A stretch of DNA of 45,706 nucleotides from Treponema sp. (GCA_018385415.1 JAHAZA010000037.1:1-45706), one strand, 5' to 3'; positions 25,920 to 35,199 are shown, counted from the stretch's first letter. Program-made: numbers and translations. Notes: a model not told the origin generated them from the letters alone.

Positions 25920-26498
25920 CTATTTAATTAAACCTTTGAATCCCATAAATGAAAGTGAAAGCAAACTTGCAATTATGTAAAGAATTGCTTTGCCTTTCAT
26001 AAAGAGAGGAACATTTGAACTTCTCATTCTTTCACGAACACCGGACATAATTACCATTGAGAGAATGAAACCACAAGATGCACCGAATGCATAAACGATT
26101 GATTCAAGGTATGTGTAATTCTTTGCAATACAGTTAAGTGTAATAGCAAGAACAGCACAGTTAGTTGTAATAAGTGCAAGGTAAACACCCATTGAACTGT
26201 AAAGTCCAGGTGCTGATTTTTTAAGATAGAATTCTACAAGTTGTACAAGTGATGCAATTACAAGAATGAAAATCAAAGTCTGTAAAAATTCCAGCTTAAG
26301 AGGAACAAGAATAAAATGATAAATTGGGAATGTAACGATAGTAGCAAGCATGATTACAAAGGTTGTTGCCATTCCCATACCAAATGATTTATCAGTAGAA
26401 CTAGTCATACCCATAAATGGACACAAAGCAAGGTACTGAACAAATACAACGTTATCTACTAAAACTGCTGCAAGGAAAATTTTAAGTAAGCTGTTCAT
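25920..26498 (-). CDS. rnfA: Rnf complex subunit RnfA
   Basis: Integral membrane subunit of Rnf, 192 aa with six predicted helices. Signatures: FLAAVLVDNVVFVQYLALCP near the start, with Cys26, and TTNCAVLAITLNC in the middle. In RnfA/RnfE (and Nqr D/E) cysteines in half-helices hold a membrane-embedded Fe or Fe-S centre; the two positions are present here. It overlaps rnfE by one base. Confidence 0.97.
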   Translation of the reverse strand: MNSLLKIFLAAVLVDNVVFVQYLALCPFMGMTSSTDKSFGMGMATTFVIMLATIVTFPIYHFILVPLKLEFLQTLIFILVIASLVQLVEFYLKKSAPGLYSSMGVYLALITTNCAVLAITLNCIAKNYTYLESIVYAFGASCGFILSMVIMSGVRERMRSSNVPLFMKGKAILYIIASLLSLSFMGFKGLIK

Positions 26499-27100
26499 TA
26501 TTTATCCTCCTTTTTTGCTGCATTCTGAATTGCTTCAGTAATAGCTACAATGAGGCCGAATACGAAGAATCCGCCTGGAGCTGCAGAGAAGAAAGCAATG
26601 GCATTTGCTTCAGGGAAAACCTGCATTCCGAAGAATTTTCCAGTTCCTACAAATTCTCTTACAAAAGAAATTGCAAGTAATACCCATGTATAACCGATTC
26701 CCATTCCGATTGCATCAAGGATTGAAACGAAAGGATTGTTTTTAGAAGCGAAGGATTCAACACGTCCCATGATGATACAGTTAACTACAATCAAAGGTAA
26801 GAATACACCTAATGAATCTGACAAAGCAGGTACATAAGCTTTTAATAAAAGCTGTACGATTGTTGTAAAAGCTGCAATTACGATAATGAAGATTGGAAGA
26901 CGAATCGCATCTGGAATACACTTTCTGAAAATACTGATGATAATTTCACTCATCAAAAGAACGAAAGTCATTGCAAGTCCCATTCCAAGTCCGTTGAACA
27001 TAGACTGGGTTACAGCAAGTGAAGAACACAGTCCGATTGAAAGAACCAAAAGTGGATTTTCTTTTAATATACCGTTAGTTAAAATTGAAAAGTTTTTCAT
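26498..27100 (-). CDS. rnfE: Rnf complex subunit RnfE
   Basis: Integral membrane subunit, 200 aa, paralogous to RnfA with inverted topology. Signatures: NPLLVLSIGLCSSLAVT near the start, LPLIVVNCIIMGRVESFASK and a central GMGIGYTWVLL. The two cysteines (LCSS and VNCII) match the positions proposed for the membrane Fe centre. One base overlaps rnfA, so translation is coupled. AAGGAGG lies just before the start. Confidence 0.97.
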   Translation of the reverse strand: MKNFSILTNGILKENPLLVLSIGLCSSLAVTQSMFNGLGMGLAMTFVLLMSEIIISIFRKCIPDAIRLPIFIIVIAAFTTIVQLLLKAYVPALSDSLGVFLPLIVVNCIIMGRVESFASKNNPFVSILDAIGMGIGYTWVLLAISFVREFVGTGKFFGMQVFPEANAIAFFSAAPGGFFVFGLIVAITEAIQNAAKKEDK

Positions 27101-27117
27101 AATACTTTCGGTCCTCC

Positions 27118-27723
27118 TTATTTGTTTTTAGCAGCGTAGGTTTTTATTACGCCTATACCAAGTTTGATCATGTTTGAAATACCTGCTGATGATAATGTTG
27201 CACCAGAAATTGTTTCATAATCTTTTCCGTCTTCAAAACTTTCAAATGGTTTAACTCCTGCAAACTGTTCTGTAAAAGATTTGTTTGAAGAAGCTTTTGA
27301 AGTTTTGTAATCTTTCATCTTTTGACCACCAGGTGTATCAGTTGTTTTAAGAATGTTGATTCCTGTAATTGTCATATCAGTATCCATACCAAGAAGGATA
27401 GTTGATGTTTCAAAAGTTGGTCCTGTAATATTTGCTGCGTAACCAATTGTTTCATTGTTTTCATCAACTGCCTTAAAGATTCCTGAAATAACAGTTGATC
27501 CAAGATTGATTCCGCTTGAAGCAATTGCTGCATTTACTGTTTCGCTATCTGCGGCAATATACTGTGAAGCAGATGGAAGAACCATCTTGAGGGCCTGCTG
27601 CTCTTTTTCTGCTTCAAGTTTTTTGATAACCGGAGCAGTAAAATTATTTACGACTGCAAGGAGTGCACATGAAACAACTGCAAATAAACCAAGTATTAAT
27701 CCAAGTTTAATAATGTTTTTCAT
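27118..27723 (-). CDS. rnfG: Rnf complex subunit RnfG
   Basis: A 201-aa subunit with one N-terminal helix (about residues 6-26) and a periplasmic FMN-binding domain. The covalent FMN site is the Thr of SGATLSS (ETISGATLSSAG, about residue 177). ApbE-type flavin transfer would be required; no apbE is in the window. It starts just inside the rnfD gene, with a 4-bp overlap. Confidence 0.96.
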   Translation of the reverse strand: MKNIIKLGLILGLFAVVSCALLAVVNNFTAPVIKKLEAEKEQQALKMVLPSASQYIAADSETVNAAIASSGINLGSTVISGIFKAVDENNETIGYAANITGPTFETSTILLGMDTDMTITGINILKTTDTPGGQKMKDYKTSKASSNKSFTEQFAGVKPFESFEDGKDYETISGATLSSAGISNMIKLGIGVIKTYAAKNK

Positions 27724-28682
27724 TTCTTTGCTCCTTCTTTTGCTTTTGCCTTAATAAGTGGATAACCATATTTTCTGCGTGAAAGTTTGTTAAGGAATGG
27801 AACAATTGAGTTCATGATAAGAATAGAGAACATAACACCTTCTGGATAACCGCCGTACTGTCTGATTAAGAATGTAATCAAACCACAGCCTGCACCAAAT
27901 ACAAGACGACCTGCACCTGTAACAGGAGCTGTTGTGTAATCTGTTACCATGAATGTTGCACCGAACAAAAGACCACCAGTTGTCAATGCAAAGAGAACTG
28001 CATTAACATCAAATCCATTTGCAAGGAAAGTACAAAGACAAGTTGTTGCAACCATTGTTAATGGAGCACGCCAGTCAATCACATGAGTTATAAGAAGGAA
28101 TAATGCAGAACCTAAAATTGCAATAATACATGTTTCACCGATACAACCTGCGTGAGCACCTTTGAAAAGATCCATAAGGTTTGTGTAAAGCTCTGGCTTT
28201 GCAAGAGGTGTTGCAGTAGAAACTGCATCATATGGTGTTACGAAGTTAGAACCCATTGCTGTAGGGAAACTTACAAAAAGGAATGCTCGTCCAATTAAGG
28301 CTGGGTTCCATACATTGCAGCCAAGTCCACCAAAAAGACCTTTTGCAACAACGATGGCAAAAAATGCACCGAGAATTGTCTGCCATACCGGGATTGTAGA
28401 AGGAAGTGTCAGGGCAAGAAGAATTCCTGTAACAACAGCACTAAAGTCTCCGACTGAAACAGGCTTCTTACAAAGCAGCTGGAACAATGCTTCAAATGCA
28501 ACACATGATGCAACCGAAACAAGAATTGTTACAAGAGCAGGAAGCCCAAAGTAAATTACACCCATTACACATTCAGGTAAAAGTGATGCAACAACCATGA
28601 GCATAATCATGTTTGTTTTTACAGCACCTGAGAAATGTGGGCCAGGGGAAAGAAAGATATTATTTGAATTTGTATCTGCCAT
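27720..28682 (-). CDS. rnfD: Rnf complex subunit RnfD
   Basis: A 320-aa membrane subunit related to NqrB, with about nine helices. A covalent FMN Thr is expected in an S/T-x-A-T motif; VSTATPLA (residues 154-161, Thr158) is the best match. Other signatures are VGDFSAVVTGILLALTLP and FMVTDYTTAPVTGAGRL. It begins 1 bp after the rnfC stop and overlaps rnfG by 4 bp. Confidence 0.96.
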   Translation of the reverse strand: MADTNSNNIFLSPGPHFSGAVKTNMIMLMVVASLLPECVMGVIYFGLPALVTILVSVASCVAFEALFQLLCKKPVSVGDFSAVVTGILLALTLPSTIPVWQTILGAFFAIVVAKGLFGGLGCNVWNPALIGRAFLFVSFPTAMGSNFVTPYDAVSTATPLAKPELYTNLMDLFKGAHAGCIGETCIIAILGSALFLLITHVIDWRAPLTMVATTCLCTFLANGFDVNAVLFALTTGGLLFGATFMVTDYTTAPVTGAGRLVFGAGCGLITFLIRQYGGYPEGVMFSILIMNSIVPFLNKLSRRKYGYPLIKAKAKEGAKK

Positions 28683-28683
28683 A

Positions 28684-30021
28684 TTATTTTCCTTTTCTGT
28701 CTCTTAAAATTTTCTTTCCAACTTTAAAAGTCTGAACAAGAGGAATATCGCTTGGACAGACAAATGAGCAGGAACCGCATTCAATACAGTCAAGAAGACC
28801 TTTTTCTTTTGCAAGATCAATTTCACCTGCATCAACATCACGACGCATCAAAACAGGAGTAAGTTGCATTGGACATGCGTGAATACACATACCGCAGTTG
28901 ATACAAGGCATTGTCTTTGGTTCCGGAGCTTCTTTCTTAGTAAGGAAGAGAACACCGCTTGTTCCCTTCGCAACAGGGAAGTCTGCACTCTGCATTGCAA
29001 ATCCCATCATAGGTCCACCACTAAGGATTTTTGCAACGTTATCATTAAGCTGAACAGGATCTGGAATAAGGTCTCCAACCAATGTTCCGATTGGTACGAT
29101 AACATTCATCGGTGTTTTACATGCTCCGCCGGAAATTGTCAGCGGTCTGTCAATTAAAGGTTTACCAAGTCTGAATGCTTCAGATATTGCAACTGTAGTT
29201 CCAACGTTACAGATGATACAGCCTGTCATAAATGGAAGGCTTCCTGATGGAACTTCTTTTTTTGTCAGTGCTGTAATAAGATTTTTTTCTGCACCCTGAG
29301 GGTATTTTGTTTTTACGATACAAACTTCAATCTTGTACTCTAGGTCTTTAAGTTCTGCAATTTTTGCATTCAGGGAATCTAAAAGAAATGCCTTGTTTTT
29401 TTCAAGTGCAATGATTGCAGGTGCTTTAACAATGTGCTGTGCAATTCTGATTCCGTCTAAAACTGTATTTGCTCTTTCATTTAATACAGATTCGTCGATT
29501 GTAAGGTATGGTTCACATTCTGCAGCATTAATAATCAAGTGATCGATTTTTGCTGTTGCCGGATAATTGAATTTTACGTGAGTAGGGAAGCTTGCACCAC
29601 CCATACCGGTAATTCCTGCATCGTGGATTCTTGCAATAGCTTCTTCTCTTGTTGCAGTCATTGGATCAAGAGGCTCCATAAATGCAGTTTTCTGTCTGTC
29701 TTCAGGAGTATCCTTGTTTTCTTCAATGATGATACAAGGAACTTCGGCTCCGCCTGTAACAAGGTGATCTGTAATCTTTTTTACAGTTCCTGTAATTGAG
29801 GCGTGAACTGGACAAGACATAGGACCTGTACCATTGGCGATAATCTGTCCTCTGACAACTTTATCACCTACATTTACAACTGGTGTATTTGGAGCACCAC
29901 CCATAGTTACAGGAATTGTAACTGTTCTGTTAGCAGGAAACAGATTTGTAATCGGTTTCCCGCGGGAAAGCTCTTTTGAATCTTTAGGATGAATTCCACC
30001 CTTAAAAGTATATGTTTTCAT
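28684..30021 (-). CDS. rnfC: Rnf complex subunit RnfC
   Basis: Peripheral subunit that exchanges electrons with NADH, 445 aa. The N-terminal region begins TFKGGIHPKDSKELS and contains the glycine-rich NADH/FMN site GITGMGGASFPTHVKF. The C-terminus has two 4Fe4S motifs, CINCGMCIHACP and CIECGSCSFVCP. Rnf couples ferredoxin:NAD oxidoreduction to Na+ or H+ transport and is a main energy device of anaerobes. First gene of the operon rnfC-D-G-E-A-B. A TATAAT box ends seven bases before the ATG and there is no Shine-Dalgarno sequence, so the message looks leaderless. Confidence 0.97.
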   Translation of the reverse strand: MKTYTFKGGIHPKDSKELSRGKPITNLFPANRTVTIPVTMGGAPNTPVVNVGDKVVRGQIIANGTGPMSCPVHASITGTVKKITDHLVTGGAEVPCIIIEENKDTPEDRQKTAFMEPLDPMTATREEAIARIHDAGITGMGGASFPTHVKFNYPATAKIDHLIINAAECEPYLTIDESVLNERANTVLDGIRIAQHIVKAPAIIALEKNKAFLLDSLNAKIAELKDLEYKIEVCIVKTKYPQGAEKNLITALTKKEVPSGSLPFMTGCIICNVGTTVAISEAFRLGKPLIDRPLTISGGACKTPMNVIVPIGTLVGDLIPDPVQLNDNVAKILSGGPMMGFAMQSADFPVAKGTSGVLFLTKKEAPEPKTMPCINCGMCIHACPMQLTPVLMRRDVDAGEIDLAKEKGLLDCIECGSCSFVCPSDIPLVQTFKVGKKILRDRKGK

Positions 30022-30028
30022 GACAAAT

Positions 30029-30034
30029 ATTATA
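30029..30034 (-). promoter_or_regulatory. -10 box of the rnf operon
   Basis: ATTATA on the plus strand is TATAAT on the minus strand, seven bases before the rnfC ATG. No good -35 is visible at 17 nt. The rest of the 189-bp space between rnfC and purE is AT-rich with the purE promoter on the other side. Confidence 0.5.
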
Positions 30035-30175
30035 TTTTATAACGAGATTTTTATAAAGTTCTTTCTATATAAATAATTGAATTTTATATCATTATTAGCC
30101 AATGCTAACTTATATAAACTGAGGATACAACTGAATACTTACACCTAAAATCAACTTATACATTTTCATATTATC

Positions 30176-30204
30176 TTGAATTGACATCTTATATTTGTTA
30201 TATT
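30176..30204 (+). promoter_or_regulatory. Promoter of purEMN
   Basis: TTGAAT (30176-30181), 17-nt spacer, TATATT (30199-30204). The purE ATG starts six bases later. A TTGACA at 30181-30186 is also present but has no -10 at the right distance. Confidence 0.55.
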
Positions 30205-30210
30205 AACCAA

Positions 30211-30702
30211 ATGAAAGTAGCAATTTTCTTCGGTTCAAAATCGGACACAGAAAAAATGAAAAAGGCCGCTGAAGTACTTGCCGAATTCGGTGTTGAGTAC
30301 AAAGCATTTGTATTGTCAGCTCATCGTGCTGGTGAGTTTTTACACGAAACAGTAAAACAGGTAGAAAACGAAGGTTACGAAGTAATCATTGCAGGCGCTG
30401 GTCTTGCAGCAGCTTTGCCTGGAGTAATTGCAGGAATTACAACAATTCCTGTTATTGGTGTTCCACTTGAATGCATCAGCACAGGTTCTAACGGGCTTGG
30501 TGGAATGGATGCACTTCTTTCAATTGTTCAGATGCCACCACAGATTCCTGTTGCTACAGTAGGAATCGGAAATTCTAAAAACGCAGGTTATCTTGCAGTA
30601 GAAATGCTTGCGATCAAATATCCGGAACTTAAAGAAAAACTTAAGGCATTCCGTGCAAAGCTTGCACAGGACGCTAAAGCTTCAAACGAAATTGACTTGT
30701 AA
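30211..30702 (+). CDS. purE: PurE-type 5-(carboxyamino)imidazole ribonucleotide mutase / AIR carboxylase
   Basis: 163 aa. PurE makes CAIR in purine synthesis. Motifs: FFGSKSDTEKM (substrate P-loop), LSAHRAGEFL (the catalytic His of SAHR), IIAGAGLAAALPG and LLSIVQMPPQIPVATVGIG. Class I PurE normally has AAHLPG; here that His is replaced by Ala (AAALPG), as in a divergent group I associate with some archaea and anaerobes. No purK is adjacent, so it could use either N5-CAIR or AIR plus CO2. ATG 30211 is chosen because the family starts with KVAIFFGS; the TTG at 30181 falls in the promoter. No Shine-Dalgarno sequence. Confidence 0.9.
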   Translation: MKVAIFFGSKSDTEKMKKAAEVLAEFGVEYKAFVLSAHRAGEFLHETVKQVENEGYEVIIAGAGLAAALPGVIAGITTIPVIGVPLECISTGSNGLGGMDALLSIVQMPPQIPVATVGIGNSKNAGYLAVEMLAIKYPELKEKLKAFRAKLAQDAKASNEIDL

Positions 30703-30723
30703 TAGGAATTAAGGAGAACTAAC

Positions 30724-31824
30724 ATGGCAAAAGTTGACTACAAACAGTCAGGTGTAGACGTAGAAGAAGGTTACCGCGCAGTTAATAAATATAAGGAACA
30801 TGCGGCAAGAACAGTAATTCCTGGAATGCTTACAGGTCTTGGAAGCTTTAACGGAATGTTCGAAATTCCTAAAGGAATCAAAAACCCTGTAATGGTTTCT
30901 GGTACTGACGGAGTTGGAACTAAGCTTGACATCGCATTTAAAATGAAAAAATATGACACAGTTGGTATTGACTGTGTAGCTATGAGCGTAAACGATATTC
31001 TTTGTTCAGGTGTACAGACATTGTTCTTCCTGGACTATGTTGCCTGTGGTAAGCTTGAAGCTGAAGTAGCTGCAGAACTTGTAAAAGGTGTAGCTGATGG
31101 TTGTGTTGAAACAGGTTGTGCTCTCCTTGGCGGTGAAACAGCTGAAATGCCTGATTTCTATGATATCGGTAAATATGACCTTGCCGGCTTTGGTGTTGGT
31201 GTAGGTGATAAAAAACAGATGATCACAGGTAAAGAAATCAAAAATGGAGACGTTTTAATTGGACTTTCTTCAACAGGCGTTCATTCAAACGGATTCAGTC
31301 TTGTTCGTAAGCTTGTAACAAACTTCGATGACAAATTCATCCTTGACGGAAAAGATACAGGAAAAACAATCGGTGAAGTTCTTCTTACACCTACACGTAT
31401 TTACGTAAAACCAGTAATGGAAGTTCTTGCAAAATACCGCAAGGCAGTACACGGAATGGTTCATGTAACAGGCGGCGGATTCTACGAAAATATTCCTCGT
31501 ATGTATCCAAAAGCAGAAGGCGGAAAGAAACAGCTTATTTCTATCATCAAGCGGGATAGCTGGAATATTCCACCAGTATTCGGTGAATTGATTAAACGTG
31601 GTGCTGATGTAGAAAAAGTTTACAATACATTCAACATGGGAATCGGCTTTGTACTTGCAGTTGATGCAAAAGAAGCTGATTCAGTTATTGAAATGTTCAA
31701 TAAAAATGCTTCTAAATACTCAAAGCCTGGTATTCCTGACATGGTTGCTTACAACATTGGACGCGTTGCATATGCAGAAGGTGAAGTAAACGGTCAGAAA
31801 GATGCTGTTGTTTTTGAAGACTAA
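30724..31824 (+). CDS. purM: Phosphoribosylformylglycinamidine cyclo-ligase (AIR synthetase)
   Basis: 366 aa. PurM closes FGAM to AIR with ATP, giving the substrate of PurE. Motifs: DYKQSGVDVEEG at the start, GTDGVGTKLDIA, VAMSVNDILCSGV, GGETAEMPDFY, and the later LSSTGVHSNGFSLVRKL and VTGGGFYENIPRM. Slightly longer than the usual 340-350 residues because of short insertions. AAGGAGAA precedes the ATG at 7 bases. Second gene of purE-purM-purN, 21 bp after purE. Confidence 0.97.
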   Translation: MAKVDYKQSGVDVEEGYRAVNKYKEHAARTVIPGMLTGLGSFNGMFEIPKGIKNPVMVSGTDGVGTKLDIAFKMKKYDTVGIDCVAMSVNDILCSGVQTLFFLDYVACGKLEAEVAAELVKGVADGCVETGCALLGGETAEMPDFYDIGKYDLAGFGVGVGDKKQMITGKEIKNGDVLIGLSSTGVHSNGFSLVRKLVTNFDDKFILDGKDTGKTIGEVLLTPTRIYVKPVMEVLAKYRKAVHGMVHVTGGGFYENIPRMYPKAEGGKKQLISIIKRDSWNIPPVFGELIKRGADVEKVYNTFNMGIGFVLAVDAKEADSVIEMFNKNASKYSKPGIPDMVAYNIGRVAYAEGEVNGQKDAVVFED

Positions 31825-31838
31825 TTGAGGATCAGAAA

Positions 31839-32459
31839 ATGATTGTTGCGGTTTTAGTTTCTGGCGGCGGTACAAACTTGCAGGCTCTGATTGACTATGA
31901 AAAGGCAACTCAGAACTGTCCATACAAAATTGCATGTGTTTTAAGCGATCATAAAGATGCTTATGCACTTGAAAGGGCAAAAAAAGGGAATATTCCGACT
32001 TATATTGTAAGCCCTTATGCAGTAATGGGTGCTGAAAACGCAAAAGCTGCTACTAGAGATGAAAAACGTATCAGGGTTTCTGACAAAGTTCTCGAAATTT
32101 GTAAAGAAAACAAAGTTGATGTAATTGTTCAGGCAGGCTGGCTTACAGTACTGTCCGGGGCAATAATCAATGAATATAAAGATCACATCATTAACCTTCA
32201 TCCGGCTCTTCTCCCAAAATTCGGAGGAGTGGGAATGTGGGGTCATCATGTTCATGAAGCTGTCCTTGCTTCTGGTGAAAAAGAAAGCGGTTGTACAGTT
32301 CATATTGCTGACGGAGGATGTGATACAGGACGTATTCTTGTTCAGAAGGCAGTTCCGGTAGAACCGGGTGATACTGTTGATACATTGTATGCAAGAATTG
32401 CTCCAAAGGAAAAAGAAGCCCTTATCGAAGGCCTTTTGATGCTGGCTTCTGAATACTAA
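31839..32459 (+). CDS. purN: Phosphoribosylglycinamide formyltransferase
   Basis: 206 aa. PurN adds a formyl group from 10-formyl-THF to GAR. Motifs: VAVLVSGGGTNLQALID (phosphate loop), the catalytic Asn in IINLHPALLPKF, His in WGHHVHEAVLASG, and Asp in DGGCDTGRILVQ. GAGG lies before the ATG, 14 bp after purM. The 3' flank is T- and A-rich without a good stem, so the end of the transcript is unclear. Confidence 0.95.
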   Translation: MIVAVLVSGGGTNLQALIDYEKATQNCPYKIACVLSDHKDAYALERAKKGNIPTYIVSPYAVMGAENAKAATRDEKRIRVSDKVLEICKENKVDVIVQAGWLTVLSGAIINEYKDHIINLHPALLPKFGGVGMWGHHVHEAVLASGEKESGCTVHIADGGCDTGRILVQKAVPVEPGDTVDTLYARIAPKEKEALIEGLLMLASEY

Positions 32460-32510
32460 TTTTTTTTTGAAAAAAAATCACAAAATTATTTAAAAAAATC
32501 ATAAAAAAGT

Positions 32511-32523
32511 TGACGATTCGTCA
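32511..32523 (+). promoter_or_regulatory. Palindromic operator-like site upstream of grpE
   Basis: TGACGA-T-TCGTCA, a 6-1-6 perfect inverted repeat, 58 bases before the grpE start. It overlaps a TTGACG that could be a -35. It is not a CIRCE element (TTAGCACTC-N9-GAGTGCTAA). No trans-acting factor is known to me for this sequence. Confidence 0.35.
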
Positions 32524-32580
32524 TAATTTTTATTACTTTATTCTATAAATACAATATTTATAAAGGATTTTGATTAAATC

Positions 32581-33210
32581 ATGGCAGATGAAGAAGTAAA
32601 GCAGGAAGCTGAATCTACTGAAACACCAGAAACTCAGACTGAATCACAGACTGAATCACAAACTCAGACTGAAGAAAAGCCTGAATGCCAGGAGAATTCC
32701 ACAGAACAGACAGAAGCTCCTGCAGAAGAACCAAAAGAATTAACACCAGAAGAAAAAATTGCAGAACTTGAAAAAGAAAATGCAGATCTTAAAGATCAGC
32801 TTTTGCGTCGTGCTGCAGACTTTGATAATTACAGAAAGCGTATGATCAAAGAGAAGCAGGAAACCTTCGATTACGCAAATGCAAATCTTCTTGCTGACCT
32901 TTTGGAAAGTCTTGATAATTTTGACCGTACAGTTGAAGCAAGTGCAACAGCAACAGATGTAAAGACAATTGTTGATGGTATTAAAATGGTAAAAGGCAGT
33001 CTTGTACAGATGCTTGAAAACAAATATGGCCTTGCAAGCTATGCAGTTGAAGGTGATGAATTTGATCCTGATATCCACGAAGCTATCGGCCGTGTGGAAG
33101 AAGAGGGAATTGAAAAAGAAACTTTGAAGCAGATATACCTTAAAGGTTATAAGCTTAAAGATAAAGTAATCAGAAACGCTAAAGTAATGGTTTCTGTACC
33201 AAAAAATTAA
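32581..33210 (+). CDS. grpE: Nucleotide exchange factor GrpE
   Basis: 209 aa. GrpE releases ADP from DnaK. An acidic, Gln/Glu/Thr-rich N-terminal tail (about residues 1-55, with short ESQT repeats) precedes the long coiled coil (EKIAELEKENADLKDQLLRR) and the family signature RAADFDNYRKRMIKEK. The beta-domain ends YKLKDKVIRNAKVMVS. TAAAGGATTTTGATTAAATC lies before the ATG, with AAAGGA somewhat far from it. First gene of grpE-dnaK-dnaJ. Confidence 0.97.
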   Translation: MADEEVKQEAESTETPETQTESQTESQTQTEEKPECQENSTEQTEAPAEEPKELTPEEKIAELEKENADLKDQLLRRAADFDNYRKRMIKEKQETFDYANANLLADLLESLDNFDRTVEASATATDVKTIVDGIKMVKGSLVQMLENKYGLASYAVEGDEFDPDIHEAIGRVEEEGIEKETLKQIYLKGYKLKDKVIRNAKVMVSVPKN

Positions 33211-33237
33211 TTCAGCTAATTATAGGAGATATATAAA

Positions 33238-35190
33238 ATGGGAAAAATTATTGGTATTGACTTGGGAACAACAAACTCTTGTGTTGCTGTAATGGAAAAC
33301 GGTGAACCAGTAGTAATTCAGAACTCAGAAGGTGGACGTACAACTCCATCTATCGTTGGTTTTACTTCAAAGGGAGACAGAATTGTTGGTGCTCCTGCTA
33401 AAAACCAGATGGTAACAAACCCAAAGAACACAGTTTATTCTGCTAAACGTCTTATCGGGCACAGATTCAGTGAACTTAAAGGTGAAGCTACAAAGCTTCC
33501 ATATACAATCATTGATAACGGTTCAGACTGCCGTATTTTAATCGAACAGAACGGTGAAAAGAAAGAATATTCACCACAGGAAATCTCCGCTTTCGTTCTC
33601 CAGAAAATGAAGAAAACTGCAGAAGATTACCTTGGTCAGGAAGTTACAGAAGCTGTTATTACAGTTCCAGCTTACTTTAACGATGCTCAGCGTCAGGCTA
33701 CAAAAGATGCTGGTAAAATCGCAGGTCTCGATGTAAAACGTATTATCAACGAACCTACAGCTGCTGCTTTGGCATTCGGCTTTAACAAAGATAAGAGCAA
33801 GGAAAGAACAATTGCTGTTTACGACCTTGGTGGTGGTACATTCGATATTTCTATTCTTGAACTTGCTGACGAAGTAGTTGAAGTAAAAGCTACAAACGGT
33901 GATACACATCTTGGTGGTGATGACTGGGACCGTGTTATTTCTAACTGGCTCATCGATGAATTCAAGAAAGATACAGGAATCGATCTTTCAGGCGATCCAA
34001 TGGCTATGCAGCGTCTTCGTGAAGCTTCAGAAAACGCAAAGATTCAGCTTTCTAACCAGACAACAACAGATATTAACCTTCCATTTATTACAGCAGACGC
34101 AACAGGTCCAAAACACCTTCAGAAGACTTTGACTCGTGCTCAGTTTGAAGCAATGACAGATGATCTTTACGAAAGAACAAAAGAACCTTGCCGCAAAGCT
34201 CTTGCTGATGCAGGACTTACAGCAGACAAAATTGACGAAGTTCTTCTCGTTGGTGGATCTTCTCGTATGCCTAAAGTTCAGGAAGTTGTTAAAGCAATTT
34301 TCGGTAAAGAAGGAAGCCGTGCAGTAAACCCAGATGAAGCTGTTGCAATCGGTGCTGCAGTACAGGGTGGTGTACTTAAAGGTGATGTTAAAGACGTTCT
34401 TCTTTTGGACGTTACTCCACTTTCACTTGGTATTGAAACAATGGGTGGTGTTTGTACAAAACTCATCAACCGTAATACTACAATTCCTACAAAGAAGAGC
34501 CAGATCTTCTCTACAGCAGCTGACGGACAGACTGCAGTATCAATTCATGTACTTCAGGGTGAACGGGAAATGGCTGATCAGAACAGAACACTTGGACGTT
34601 TTGATTTGACAGGTATTCCTTCAGCTCCACGTGGAGTTCCACAGATTGAAGTTACATTCGACATTGATGCTAATGGTATCGTTCACGTATCTGCAAAAGA
34701 TCTTGGAACAGGAAAAGAACAGCACATCCAGATTACTTCTTCATCAGGATTGAGCGAAGAAGAAATCAACAAAATGGTAAAAGATGCAGAAGCAAATGCT
34801 GCAAGCGATAAAGCAAAACGTGAAAGCGTTGATGCAAGAAACGAAGCTGACAGCTTGATTTACGCTACAGAAAAGAGCGTTAAAGAACTTGGCGACAAAG
34901 TAAATGCTGCTGACAAACAGGCTATTGATGATGCAGTTGCTGCCCTCAAGAAAGCTCTTGAAAGCGACAATACAGAAGACATCAAGGCTAAGACTGAAAG
35001 CTTGAAACAGGCTTCTTACAAAATCGCTGAAGAAGTTTATAAGCAGCAGGCAGCTCAGCAGGGTGCTGCTGGTGCTCAGCCAGGTCCTGATGCGGGTGCA
35101 GATGCAGGTGCTAATGCTGGTTCTGGTTCAAAATCAGGATTCGACAAAGGTTCTGCAGAAGACGTAGACTACGAAGTACACGACAACTAA
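33238..35190 (+). CDS. dnaK: Chaperone protein DnaK (Hsp70)
   Basis: 650 aa, full-length Hsp70. ATPase domain with GIDLGTTNSCVAVM, IINEPTAAALAFG, YDLGGGTFDISILEL and LLVGGSSRMPKVQ. The linker DVLLLDVTPLSLGIE follows, then the substrate-binding domain and a C-terminal Gly/Ala-rich tail ending in the acidic DVDYEVHDN. TAGGAGATATATAAA precedes the ATG, 27 bp after grpE. Downstream is a 222-bp space with large hairpins before dnaJ. Confidence 0.99.
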   Translation: MGKIIGIDLGTTNSCVAVMENGEPVVIQNSEGGRTTPSIVGFTSKGDRIVGAPAKNQMVTNPKNTVYSAKRLIGHRFSELKGEATKLPYTIIDNGSDCRILIEQNGEKKEYSPQEISAFVLQKMKKTAEDYLGQEVTEAVITVPAYFNDAQRQATKDAGKIAGLDVKRIINEPTAAALAFGFNKDKSKERTIAVYDLGGGTFDISILELADEVVEVKATNGDTHLGGDDWDRVISNWLIDEFKKDTGIDLSGDPMAMQRLREASENAKIQLSNQTTTDINLPFITADATGPKHLQKTLTRAQFEAMTDDLYERTKEPCRKALADAGLTADKIDEVLLVGGSSRMPKVQEVVKAIFGKEGSRAVNPDEAVAIGAAVQGGVLKGDVKDVLLLDVTPLSLGIETMGGVCTKLINRNTTIPTKKSQIFSTAADGQTAVSIHVLQGEREMADQNRTLGRFDLTGIPSAPRGVPQIEVTFDIDANGIVHVSAKDLGTGKEQHIQITSSSGLSEEEINKMVKDAEANAASDKAKRESVDARNEADSLIYATEKSVKELGDKVNAADKQAIDDAVAALKKALESDNTEDIKAKTESLKQASYKIAEEVYKQQAAQQGAAGAQPGPDAGADAGANAGSGSKSGFDKGSAEDVDYEVHDN

Positions 35191-35199
35191 TGGTATTAA

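Noticed and set aside
30181..30210. TTG start for purE that would add ten residues
   Set aside because: These bases form part of the promoter and the family starts at KVAIFFGS.
32461..32580. CIRCE/HrcA operator before grpE
   Set aside because: Neither TTAGCACTC nor its partner is present.
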